This document shows positions 38,672 through 46,616 of a DNA stretch of 64,000 nucleotides, piece by piece (the stretch's first letter is position 1; the number at the start of each line of letters is the position of its first letter). A program made the position numbers and the translations under genes. The notes beneath the pieces are model-generated. The model saw nothing but the letters and a program-made list of their open reading frames with translations. It did no database searches and was not told where the DNA came from. The stretch is from Alkalithermobacter thermoalcaliphilus JW-YL-7 = DSM 7308 (GTDB lineage Bacteria > Bacillota > Clostridia > Peptostreptococcales > Peptostreptococcaceae), in NCBI GenBank assembly GCA_001584565.1, contig LSFY01000001.1, positions 1,474,001-1,538,000 on the forward strand, read 5' to 3'.

Positions 38672-39217
38672 TTATTCTATATTCGTAACTATTAAATTAG
38701 CTCCTTCTTGGTCATTATTAGTAATAGTCATTAATAATTTTTTACCTTCTTCTAAAGAATAAAATTCTTCTTTTAGCTCATCACTTATCTGAAACACATT
38801 TAAATATCCTTTTATATTAAATTCTGCAAAATTATTGTCAGCCATTCCGTTAAATATAGCTTCTACTTGTGCATTTCCTATTTGTTTTATATCTTTTACT
38901 AAAGAGTTTTCGTCAAAACCTATAACTACTAGTCTGTGACTTTTTAAATCTTGTATTGTTTGATTTAATGATGAGTCAAATTCAAAATAATTATCATCAG
39001 ATTCTGTATCTAGTAAGTTTACATGTATTTTATTGTCTTTTTCTTCAAAATATATACCTATAGCTTCTTTGTACTCATTTATTTTATCATCTTTACTTTC
39101 TTCAACTACTGTTTCATTTGTATTTTCTTCTGATATAGATTTAGGCTCTTGTTCTAATTCACAGCCCGTTAAAAACATAAATGCAATTAAAATTAAAGCT
39201 AAGAATTTAAATTTCAT
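38672..39217 (-). CDS. Putative lipoprotein, function unknown
   Basis: The 181-residue protein starts with a lipoprotein signal peptide (MKFKFLALILIAFMFLTGC) with lipobox LTGC; the mature protein would be anchored at Cys19 on the outer membrane face. The rest is hydrophilic, with no domain I recognise. It is 11 bases downstream of the anti-sigma-like gene, so it probably belongs to the regulon or senses the same signal. Confidence 0.75.
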   Translation of the reverse strand: MKFKFLALILIAFMFLTGCELEQEPKSISEENTNETVVEESKDDKINEYKEAIGIYFEEKDNKIHVNLLDTESDDNYFEFDSSLNQTIQDLKSHRLVVIGFDENSLVKDIKQIGNAQVEAIFNGMADNNFAEFNIKGYLNVFQISDELKEEFYSLEEGKKLLMTITNNDQEGANLIVTNIE

Positions 39218-39228
39218 AAAATCACCCC

Positions 39229-40419
39229 TTATTTTAATATTTGTCTTGATATATTTATAATTTCTTGTCTGTTTAAATTAGTTACAGCTAATATGTCTAT
39301 GTTTTCTTGAGTATACCTTACAGTGTTAATTTTTCCTATATATACTTTAAATAAATTTACCACATTTTCACTTACTATTATATAGTTATTCCCTAAATTT
39401 ATAGTTTCTCCTGCAATATTAAAGTCTTTATTTGAATTTAAAGATATATAAACATCTATAAACTTTGAGTTATCTCCTTTAAGTCTTAACAGATAATCAT
39501 ATATATGATCTTTTTGAAGCTGTATTAGGTACATAACATCAAATCCTTCAGGTATTTTGCTTATCATATCAGATTCAACAATATTATCTAGTGGTATCTT
39601 TTTATTTATATATGTTACTACGTCATCACTTTTAATCTCATAGGTAAATAACGAATCATTTATATATGGATTTATATCTAGTTTAACAAATGTATTTATA
39701 ACTTTTGAATTTTCATTTGTATTTATTTCTTTTCTTATAGGCATATTAGTTTCTTTATCTATCCATATTCTATTGAAAGGTTCATCTTTTGAGTATCTAA
39801 ATTTATATACATCTGTCTTTCTTCCTGATACAACTTCACTTGCAGTTTTTTGTATATCTATTGCATTTTTCATATGATCTATGGTTTCTTGTATGTGGTA
39901 TCTCCAAAGCTCTCTTTTCGGATTTGTATATTCTATTGTAACATTTTTTCCATTTATAGTGTATATTTTTTCTCCATCGCTTATCTGTCTAGTTTTATAT
40001 CCTTGTATTTCATGTAGTGCATTATACTTGTCATCCTTTTTGTAGTATACAGTTATTTTTTCTTTAGATTCTATATCGTTACCTGTTTGTGATATAATTT
40101 CTATTATTCCAAAATAACTTTCTATTTGGCTGTATGCCTTTTCCATTGAATAAACTATATTGTTATCATTTCTGTTTGGAAATAAAAGTAATATGTTTAT
40201 AGTTACAAGAATAAATGCTAATATAGAAGCTACTTTCAAACTGTTACTTATTCTTTTTTTTCTAAACTGCATAATATCCTCCCTTCCAAATTCTTTTACT
40301 ATTTTTATAGTTTGCAAGATTTCTTTTAGTTCTTGATCTGATTGTTCATTTAGCGAAGGATTTTTTCCTTTATTAATATCATCTATTAGTGCTGATACTA
40401 TTTCTTCTTTATTTTTCAC
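39229..40419 (-). CDS. Membrane anti-sigma-like protein with extracytoplasmic domain
   Basis: The 396-residue protein has a cytoplasmic N-terminus (about 1-60), one membrane helix (about 63-82, LKVASILAFILVTINILLLF) and a large outer domain with LolA/RseB-like features (KTDVYKFRYSKDEPFNRIWIDKET, about 200-225). It overlaps the end of the sigma factor gene by 11 bases, the usual arrangement for an anti-sigma factor that holds an ECF sigma. It has no recognisable zinc-binding motif. The assignment is by position and topology. Confidence 0.75.
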   Translation of the reverse strand: MKNKEEIVSALIDDINKGKNPSLNEQSDQELKEILQTIKIVKEFGREDIMQFRKKRISNSLKVASILAFILVTINILLLFPNRNDNNIVYSMEKAYSQIESYFGIIEIISQTGNDIESKEKITVYYKKDDKYNALHEIQGYKTRQISDGEKIYTINGKNVTIEYTNPKRELWRYHIQETIDHMKNAIDIQKTASEVVSGRKTDVYKFRYSKDEPFNRIWIDKETNMPIRKEINTNENSKVINTFVKLDINPYINDSLFTYEIKSDDVVTYINKKIPLDNIVESDMISKIPEGFDVMYLIQLQKDHIYDYLLRLKGDNSKFIDVYISLNSNKDFNIAGETINLGNNYIIVSENVVNLFKVYIGKINTVRYTQENIDILAVTNLNRQEIINISRQILK

Positions 40420-40939
40420 CTATTAATCCCCCTTTCAAGAGTTCTTTCCTCATTTTATCAAGAGCTCTATATTGTAGACTTTTTATCGTTCCTGATGGTT
40501 TCTTTAATATCTGTGATGTTTCTTTTACTGAATATCCCTTTATTATTCTTAGATTAATAACCTCTTGTTCATCTTGTGAAAGCTTGCTTAATGCCTGTTT
40601 CAAAACTATTCTTTCATTTATCATTTGTTCTTTTCCTTCAATATTAAATCCACTTTCGCTTAACTGTTCTAGGCTTTCTTCTTTTCTATCCCCTGTTTTT
40701 CTCCAAAGATCATATACTATGTGTTTTGCTGCAGTTAATATATATGATTTTGTATACTTTTTTTCACATATATCCTTTTCCATCTGGATATAAAGTCGTT
40801 TAAAAACTTCTTGAGTTAATTCTTCTGCGCGCTGTGTATCTTTTATTCTAAAATATATAAATTTGTAAACTTTTGGCCAAAACAAGTTATATATTTCGTT
40901 AAATCTAAACTCTAATTCAGGATCCTTCATGTTTTTCAC
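40409..40939 (-). CDS. ECF-type RNA polymerase sigma factor
   Basis: The 176-residue protein has sigma region 2 (about 10-75, with YFRIKDTQRAEELTQEVFKRLY) and region 4 (about 115-165, including RIIKGYSVKETSQILKKPSGTIKSLQYRA), joined by a short linker as in the extracytoplasmic function group. It would direct transcription of its own operon and envelope-stress genes. The ATG is preceded by GAGGTG. Three genes (sigma, anti-sigma-like, lipoprotein) share this unit. Confidence 0.92.
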   Translation of the reverse strand: MKNMKDPELEFRFNEIYNLFWPKVYKFIYFRIKDTQRAEELTQEVFKRLYIQMEKDICEKKYTKSYILTAAKHIVYDLWRKTGDRKEESLEQLSESGFNIEGKEQMINERIVLKQALSKLSQDEQEVINLRIIKGYSVKETSQILKKPSGTIKSLQYRALDKMRKELLKGGLIGEK

Positions 40940-40986
40940 CTCTATATTTTATAACGTACATTTTTATTATTTGGTTTCAAAAAAAA

Positions 40987-41012
40987 AATTATCCTCGGTT
41001 AAGAGGATAATT
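40987..41012 (-). terminator. Terminator after the betaine transporter
   Basis: AATTATCCTC pairs with GAGGATAATT around a six-base loop, overlapping the stop codon and followed by a T-run on the minus strand. Confidence 0.85.
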
Positions 41013-42474
41013 TTTCTTTTTTTAGTGCTTTTAAAAGCGATACGCAAGATAATACCATAACTATTGCAAATGGGAATGCTGCAGCTATTGATCCTATTTG
41101 AAGAGTTTTAAGTCCACCTGCTAGTAAAAGTGACAATGCTAATAAAGATTGTACTATTCCCCATATAACTTTTATTTTTGTAGACGGATTTAAATCTCCA
41201 TCCGAAGACATCATGCCTAAAACAAATGTAGCAGAATCTGCTGAAGTAATAAAGAAAGTGCATAAAAGTACTACCGCAACAAGAGATATTAGACCTCCTA
41301 AAGGATAATGATTCATAACTACAAAAAATGCTGTTTCTGTAACTTGAGTTGCTTGAGTAGCTACCTCGTGCCCTAAGTTTATTCCAAGTGTTCCAAATGT
41401 AGCGAACCATAAAAATGATCCTAAAGCTGGCACTAATGTCACACCTATTATAAATTCTTTTATAGTTCTGCCTTTTGAAATACGGGCTATGAACGTTCCT
41501 ACAAATGGAGCCCATGCTATCCACCAAGCCCAGTAAAATATTCTCCATCCACCTATCCAGCTATTGTCTCCAAACGGGTTTATATTCAAGCTGTCAACTA
41601 TAAAGTCATTTAGATACATTCCTAAACCATTAGTGAATGTATTTATTATTTTTACTGTAGGTCCTAAAATTAAAGCTAATATCATCAAAATACTTGCAAG
41701 ACTTAAATTTATATTAGAAAGCCATTTGATACCTTTATCTAGACCTGTGATAGCTGATACCATAAATAAAACTGTTACTATAGCAATAATAATTATTTGA
41801 ACTAGTGTATTTGTAGGTATATTAAATAAATAATTTAATCCGCTGTTAATCTGAAGTGTTCCAAGTCCAAGTGAAGTTGCAACCCCTGCAACTGTTGCAA
41901 ATATAGCAAGAATATCTATTGTCTTTCCAATCCACCCTTTTACATTCTTCTCTCCTATAAGTGGAACAAATATACTACTTATAAGACCAGGTGAATTTTT
42001 TCTAAATTGAAAATATGCAAGTGCAAGACCCAACACACTATAATTTGCCCACGGATGAATTCCCCAATGGAAAAATGACGTTTTTATCGCAAAGTTTGCA
42101 GCCTCACTGCTTGCAGGGGTAAATCCTACAGGAGATAAATAATGATAAAGTGGTTCTGCAACTCCCCAAAACACAAGACCTATTCCCATACCTGCACTAA
42201 ATAGCATTGCAAACCATGATAAATAGTTATATTCAGGAGTTGAATCATCTTGACCTAGCTTTATATCTGAATACTTGCTGAATACGAGAAATATTGAAAA
42301 TACTACAAAGAAAAACATAGTTATTAGATACATCCATCCAAATTTATCTAACAAAAAGTTAAAAAGCCCATTACATGCCATTGCAAAGTTTTCTGGAATC
42401 ACTATTCCCCATAAAACTATAACAAATGTTACAAGCAAGGATATTATAAACACACTATTTCTTTTCATATCCAC
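40999..42474 (-). CDS. BCCT-family betaine/choline/carnitine transporter
   Basis: The 491-residue membrane protein has twelve hydrophobic segments and the BCCT signature in TM8 (WAWWIAWAPFVGTFIARIS, about 312-330), plus TSADSATFVLG near TM10. Such carriers bring in glycine betaine or related quaternary amines driven by sodium or proton gradients. The start follows GGGGTGAG and lies 13 bases from grdH, so betaine uptake and reduction are encoded together. Confidence 0.93.
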   Translation of the reverse strand: MDMKRNSVFIISLLVTFVIVLWGIVIPENFAMACNGLFNFLLDKFGWMYLITMFFFVVFSIFLVFSKYSDIKLGQDDSTPEYNYLSWFAMLFSAGMGIGLVFWGVAEPLYHYLSPVGFTPASSEAANFAIKTSFFHWGIHPWANYSVLGLALAYFQFRKNSPGLISSIFVPLIGEKNVKGWIGKTIDILAIFATVAGVATSLGLGTLQINSGLNYLFNIPTNTLVQIIIIAIVTVLFMVSAITGLDKGIKWLSNINLSLASILMILALILGPTVKIINTFTNGLGMYLNDFIVDSLNINPFGDNSWIGGWRIFYWAWWIAWAPFVGTFIARISKGRTIKEFIIGVTLVPALGSFLWFATFGTLGINLGHEVATQATQVTETAFFVVMNHYPLGGLISLVAVVLLCTFFITSADSATFVLGMMSSDGDLNPSTKIKVIWGIVQSLLALSLLLAGGLKTLQIGSIAAAFPFAIVMVLSCVSLLKALKKEKLSS

Positions 42475-42487
42475 TCACCCCAATATA

Positions 42488-43798
42488 TTACATATCTACC
42501 CTAAATACGGTTTGTGATTTTATGTCAGTTGCCAATGCTTTCAGAGCAATACCTACTCTATGGTATCTTAGCTCAAATTGTTCTTGTTTTGATGTATTGG
42601 GATCTCCTAGTGGATATGGTATTGATATAGTTGGAACTATTCTGTTTGCACCAACTGTCTTAGCAACAGGAACTAAATTTGCCATTTGAACAATGGCTAT
42701 TCCTTCTTTTTCTATCTCTTTAACTATTGTTGCACCGCAACGTGTACATGTTCCTCATGTAGAAGTTAAGATAACAGCATCTACTTTATTTAACTTCATA
42801 TCTTTAGCTATTTCTTTTCCCATTCTAGATGCTTCTGCTTGAGTTGTTCCTGTACCTACCGTTGTATAAAAGAAATTATGAACACATCCTATTTTCCCTT
42901 CTTTTTCATATTGTCTGAGTGCATCTAAAGGAACTACTACATTAGGATCCTCGTCTGCTGCCGCTGGATCATATCCGGCATGAATAGTTTTATATACACC
43001 TTTTTCTAATCTATCTAAACCCGTTATATCATATTTTCCCCATCTAGTTGCTGAAGCTGACTGTATTTTGTCTGGATTATCAACTGGAACTATTCCTCCA
43101 GATGTGGCTAAAGCTATTTTAGCCTTACTAAGATCTTTAATATAATTAGCTATAGGCACTAGTTGTGGAGGATCTATAGGAAGTTCTGTTTTATATGGCT
43201 GATTATATATCTTTTTAAGTAGCATATCTATAACTCTTTCAGTTGCAGGCGTATCTATCCATATTTGATGCCTTATACCTCTTGAATAATATCCTTCTTC
43301 TTCGGCAGATAATAGCTTCTCATTATTCAATACTTTTACAGCAAATCTTGCCATGGTTGCTATATCTTTTCTCATAGAAGCTGCACTTGCTCCACCTTTA
43401 AATATATAAATATGTTTTCTAAACATTTCTACCCCTGGATTTTCTTCATTCATAGAAGTTATAGTAGGAACATTAAATTTCTCTTTAACAGCTTTACATA
43501 TGTTTCCGCATGCACTTCCATATCTTCCTGCTCTAAAAGCTGGACCTGCGAAAAATATATCAAATTCTATACCTTCTAAAAATTTCAATATTTTATCTAT
43601 AGCTTCTTCTTGTCTTGAACCCATAAAATTGTCTCCACATATTATTGTATGAGTTAATTTTATATCTTCTCCTAACCTTCTATCTAGCTCTACTCCCGGT
43701 CCTATAGCACCCTCTATTATTTGTGGTTCAAAATCGGCCATATCTTCTCCACCTATTTGGCCAAAAAACTGATTTAAATATAATACAGCCTTTTTCAT
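42488..43798 (-). CDS. grdH: Betaine reductase component B, selenoprotein subunit (GrdH)
   Basis: The 436-residue protein is the selenocysteine subunit of the betaine reductase B component, which forms a carboxymethyl-selenoether intermediate for transfer to GrdA. A TGA at 42755-42757 lies in the context TST-U-GTCTRCGA (about residue 348) and the frame continues through MANLVPVAKTVGANRIVP to a normal stop, so this is Sec, not a stop. A stem-loop 13 bases later is a candidate SECIS. The ATG at 43796-43798 follows AGGGGGGATA. The betaine rather than sarcosine assignment rests on the BCCT neighbour. Confidence 0.92.
42729..42757 (-). promoter_or_regulatory. Sec UGA codon and candidate bacterial SECIS
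   Basis: The UGA is followed after 13 bases by GUUGC-GGU-GCAAC, a perfect five-base-pair stem with a three-base loop (42729-42741), in the position where bacterial SelB-binding stem-loops lie. It overlaps the CxxC codons of the active site, so it is constrained by both protein and RNA. Confidence 0.7.
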
Positions 43799-43808
43799 CG
43801 TATCCCCC

Positions 43809-45134
43809 CTAATACTCAACCATAGTTTTTTTGGACCAACCAACTACTCCATCTCCACAAAACATTGAATTATTTTCCATAATTATAGACCCATCTTCTC
43901 TCACAGAAGGCCCTAGCACTTCATCTCCTGACCATCCTCCAGATAATCCATCTCTGGCTAATGAGTTTAAATCTCCTATAACTTTTTCCATAGGTTTTAA
44001 CTCTATTAATTCTGAAACATTCCCACAAGACACTATGGCATTAGCTTTTTGATCTAATGTAACTAGTGGTTGAGATGCTCCATCTCTACCTGTACACTCG
44101 TTAGTAAGTCCAACAGTTTTTATTCCTGCTTCTTCTAATGACTTTATACAAGCTATAAAATCTGCATCTGGGTTGCCGTATCCTTCTTCTGCTACAACTG
44201 CTGCATCTGCACCTAAAACTTTGGCTAGCTTTGTTACAAATAGTGCTGCTCTTTCTTTTTGCTCTAAAGCTACATTTAAATTTGATACTATAACTCCTAG
44301 GAAGTTTATAGTTTTCCCATGTTCCTTATATAACCTTTTTATCATAGGAAAGTTTTGAAAATCATACGTTGACCATTTTGATGATGAAGGCATAAAAGAA
44401 CCAGAGATTATAGCCCCATCAAGTATTTCATTAGGGTGCATAAAGGTTGGAACCATTCTATTACAATCCCATCCATAAATCAAATCATTGTATCCAAGCT
44501 CCTCCATTTGTGATTGAACTTGCATAACAAATACTACTTTTGGAAGATCTATATTTTCAACTAGCTCCTTGTCTATGCTTTTTAATTCATAAACTTCTAC
44601 TTCTTGAGATTGAAGATCTTTTACACACTCCCCTATATACTGCGCTAACCTCATTCCAGCCCACCTTAAAGCTTTATTTTTCTTTTGCTGTTCATATCTT
44701 TCAAATTCTTCATCTGTATCAGCGACAAGACATATATTGTTCAAAGATGAAAATTGTGTGTACTTTGCTCCCTCACCATTCATATCTATAAGTCCATCTT
44801 GAAAACCACCCCAATGCTTTCCAACTACTAGAACGCTGCATCCCTTAAGAGCTAACGTTTTTCCATTTCCTACTTGAAAAATATCTCCTGTTACTCCTGG
44901 AAATAATGCTCCTCCACCAACTCTGTATCTTGGTTCAATCGCTTCTTTCACTGGAACTATTCGTATGTTTTCACCTGGCTTTGCTATTACTATATCTGCA
45001 TATGTAATATGTTTATCCTGTTTTACAATTTCTAAAGCCTCCTGTTTATTTATTGTAAGTACTCCTTCTTTGTAAGATGTCTTGTCAGAAAATATAATGT
45101 CTTTAACATAAAAATTTGCTATTTCTAGCTTCAC
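43809..45134 (-). CDS. grdI: Betaine reductase component B, proprotein subunit (GrdI)
   Basis: The 441-residue proprotein is expected to be cleaved between Asn and Cys in TNECTGRDG (about residues 336-344), with the new Cys becoming a pyruvoyl group that attaches betaine for reductive cleavage. The N-terminal KLEIANFYVKDI and IVPVKEAIEPRYRVGGGA match the GrdE/GrdG/GrdI family. Translation starts at GTG (45132-45134) after GGGGGGATAAGG. A -10 TATAAT lies about 40 bases upstream. Components A, C and D are not in this window. Confidence 0.92.
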   Translation of the reverse strand: MKLEIANFYVKDIIFSDKTSYKEGVLTINKQEALEIVKQDKHITYADIVIAKPGENIRIVPVKEAIEPRYRVGGGALFPGVTGDIFQVGNGKTLALKGCSVLVVGKHWGGFQDGLIDMNGEGAKYTQFSSLNNICLVADTDEEFERYEQQKKNKALRWAGMRLAQYIGECVKDLQSQEVEVYELKSIDKELVENIDLPKVVFVMQVQSQMEELGYNDLIYGWDCNRMVPTFMHPNEILDGAIISGSFMPSSSKWSTYDFQNFPMIKRLYKEHGKTINFLGVIVSNLNVALEQKERAALFVTKLAKVLGADAAVVAEEGYGNPDADFIACIKSLEEAGIKTVGLTNECTGRDGASQPLVTLDQKANAIVSCGNVSELIELKPMEKVIGDLNSLARDGLSGGWSGDEVLGPSVREDGSIIMENNSMFCGDGVVGWSKKTMVEY

Positions 45135-45207
45135 CCTTATCCCCCCTATTCTCTTTGTTAATAAATTATATAACTTATATGAAATTTTTATGAACTTATT
45201 TATTTTA

Positions 45208-45219
45208 TAATCATGATTA
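45208..45219. promoter_or_regulatory. 12-bp palindrome in the grdI-tetR intergenic region
   Basis: TAATCATGATTA is a perfect palindrome between the divergent grdI and TetR genes. It is a candidate operator for the TetR protein, based only on position and symmetry. Confidence 0.35.
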
Positions 45220-45339
45220 CTATTTAATTATATATTTTTCATATATGGTCAAAAGGAAAATTCTATACCCAGGTTTAACTTTTACAAAATTTAATATGAT
45301 ATAATAACATTGAAAAATATTACAAGTTGGTGAGTTAGA

Positions 45340-45906
45340 ATGAACAAAAAAGAAATTCAAAGGCGAAGAATGATGGGATATTTTATAGAAGCAACTAATA
45401 AAATAATAGATCAAGAAGGAATTGAAGCTGTTACAATCAGAAAAGTTTCAGATCTAGCTGGATATAATAGTGCAACTATCTATAACTATTTCGAAAATAT
45501 AGATCATCTTATTTTCTTTGCTTGTATGAAATATCTAAAGCCCTATATCCTAGATTTGCCTAATTACATAGATAAAACAAACACTGCTTTAGAAAAATAT
45601 ATTGCTATATGGAAATGTTTTTGCAAACACTCATTTGAAAAGCCCGAAATTTATCACAGAATATTCTTTTATAAATTTTCAGATTCTATAAAAGATGCTG
45701 TAAGTGAATACTATGCCATTTTTCCTGAAGAGCTTGCAAATCATTCTGACGATATATTGCCAATGCTCTTGAAACACAATATCTATGATAGATGTATAAC
45801 TGCACTAGAGTCTTGTGTAAATGAAAATATAATAAAAAAAGATCATATTCATGAAATAAATGAAATGATCTTACTTATTTATGAAGTTTTAATTGCTAAT
45901 ATATAG
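45340..45906 (+). CDS. TetR/AcrR-family regulator with altered C-terminus
   Basis: The 188-residue protein has the TetR helix-turn-helix (about 10-60; ITIRKVSDLAGYNSATIYNYF) and an alpha-helical ligand/dimer domain with CxxC-less Cys residues. It lies divergent from grdI and so probably controls betaine reduction. The last residues EVLIANI differ from the sequence that follows a second copy of the preceding 29 bases downstream, so the original C-terminal helix seems to have been cut off. See the adjacent duplication. Confidence 0.85.
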   Translation: MNKKEIQRRRMMGYFIEATNKIIDQEGIEAVTIRKVSDLAGYNSATIYNYFENIDHLIFFACMKYLKPYILDLPNYIDKTNTALEKYIAIWKCFCKHSFEKPEIYHRIFFYKFSDSIKDAVSEYYAIFPEELANHSDDILPMLLKHNIYDRCITALESCVNENIIKKDHIHEINEMILLIYEVLIANI

Positions 45907-45953
45907 TCTTTAAAGGCTTTAAAAAAATGAAATGATCTTACTTATTTATGAAG
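45858..45953 (+). repeat. 29-bp direct repeat flanking a 38-bp insertion in tetR
   Basis: The 29 bases at 45858-45886 recur exactly at 45925-45953, 67 bases later. The sequence after each copy is different, so it is not a simple tandem duplication of the whole unit. The insertion adds 67 bases (not a multiple of three), giving a premature stop. It looks like a target-site-type duplication, or an attachment-site scar. Confidence 0.8.
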
Positions 45954-46063
45954 GGCTTCTTTATAGAATTTTAAATAATCATGTAAATTATAATGCTCTA
46001 GAAGCTACTGACACAATGATTAAATATATAAATAATATCATAAACATTTATAAAACTACCTAA
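45925..46063 (+). pseudogene. Detached original 3' end of the TetR gene
   Basis: Starting at the second repeat copy, the frame reads NEMILLIYEGLLYRILNNHVN and on through YNALEATDTMIKYINNII to a TAA at 46061. This is the sequence expected for the last helices of a TetR protein, and it has no start codon of its own near a ribosome site. Without the 67-base insertion it would join the TetR gene in frame, giving about 220 residues. Confidence 0.75.
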
Positions 46064-46563
46064 ATTCTTGATAACAACTTATACCCAAGGTATGATCCAA
46101 CAAGCCCTAAGATATAAGTTATTATCCCTGCTAATATAAATGAATATTTATTATATATCATTAGATGAAGTTTATTTCCTGTTAAGTAATTTGAAACAAA
46201 AAAAGATACTATAAGACTAAACAATGGATAAATAGCCGATATATATACAACTTTCTTTTCATACTGTCTAAAGAAAATTAAACCTATCAAATCTGTTAAT
46301 ATACCAGATAGTATTATTGCAAAGCTCATAAATATATTAATTAACATCATTATAAAACCAAATATTGTAGAAACTAAAAATATTGTTCCTCTTTTTCTTA
46401 CTTTTAGTGCAACTATACAAAACATAAATCCTAAAAATGGGGCCATAAAAATATATTTTGATCCTGGGAGTAAAAATATACTTCCAACTGTGTAAAATAC
46501 ATATCCTAAAGTTATTATTAAAGATACTGATATTCCTATAAAAGTTATATCCTTTGTTTTCAT
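46060..46563 (-). CDS. Small membrane protein, ECF-transporter S-component-like
   Basis: The 167-residue protein has five to six hydrophobic helices and resembles MptD/ECF substrate-binding (S) components in size and composition. It has no ATPase or other transporter gene nearby, which is normal for S-components that share a common energising module. Substrate is unknown. The stop overlaps the end of the displaced TetR fragment (converging genes). Confidence 0.55.
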   Translation of the reverse strand: MKTKDITFIGISVSLIITLGYVFYTVGSIFLLPGSKYIFMAPFLGFMFCIVALKVRKRGTIFLVSTIFGFIMMLINIFMSFAIILSGILTDLIGLIFFRQYEKKVVYISAIYPLFSLIVSFFVSNYLTGNKLHLMIYNKYSFILAGIITYILGLVGSYLGYKLLSRI

Positions 46564-46585
46564 ACCTTTCTCCTTTCTGACAAAT

Positions 46586-46616
46586 AAATACTTATAGGCC
46601 TTGCCTATAAGTATTT
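46586..46616 (-). terminator. Terminator overlapping the uvrA stop
   Basis: AAATACTTATAGGC pairs with GCCTATAAGTATTT around a three-base loop; the uvrA stop codon lies within the 3'-proximal arm. The T-run that follows on the minus strand is short (ATTTATTTG). Confidence 0.75.

Noticed and set aside
41108-41548. 146-codon minus-strand frame inside the BCCT gene
   Set aside because: It is a second frame of the transporter sequence with no start signal of its own.
42488-42685. Separate 65-residue protein after grdH
   Set aside because: It is the C-terminal part of GrdH beyond the UGA selenocysteine codon and has no ribosome site of its own.
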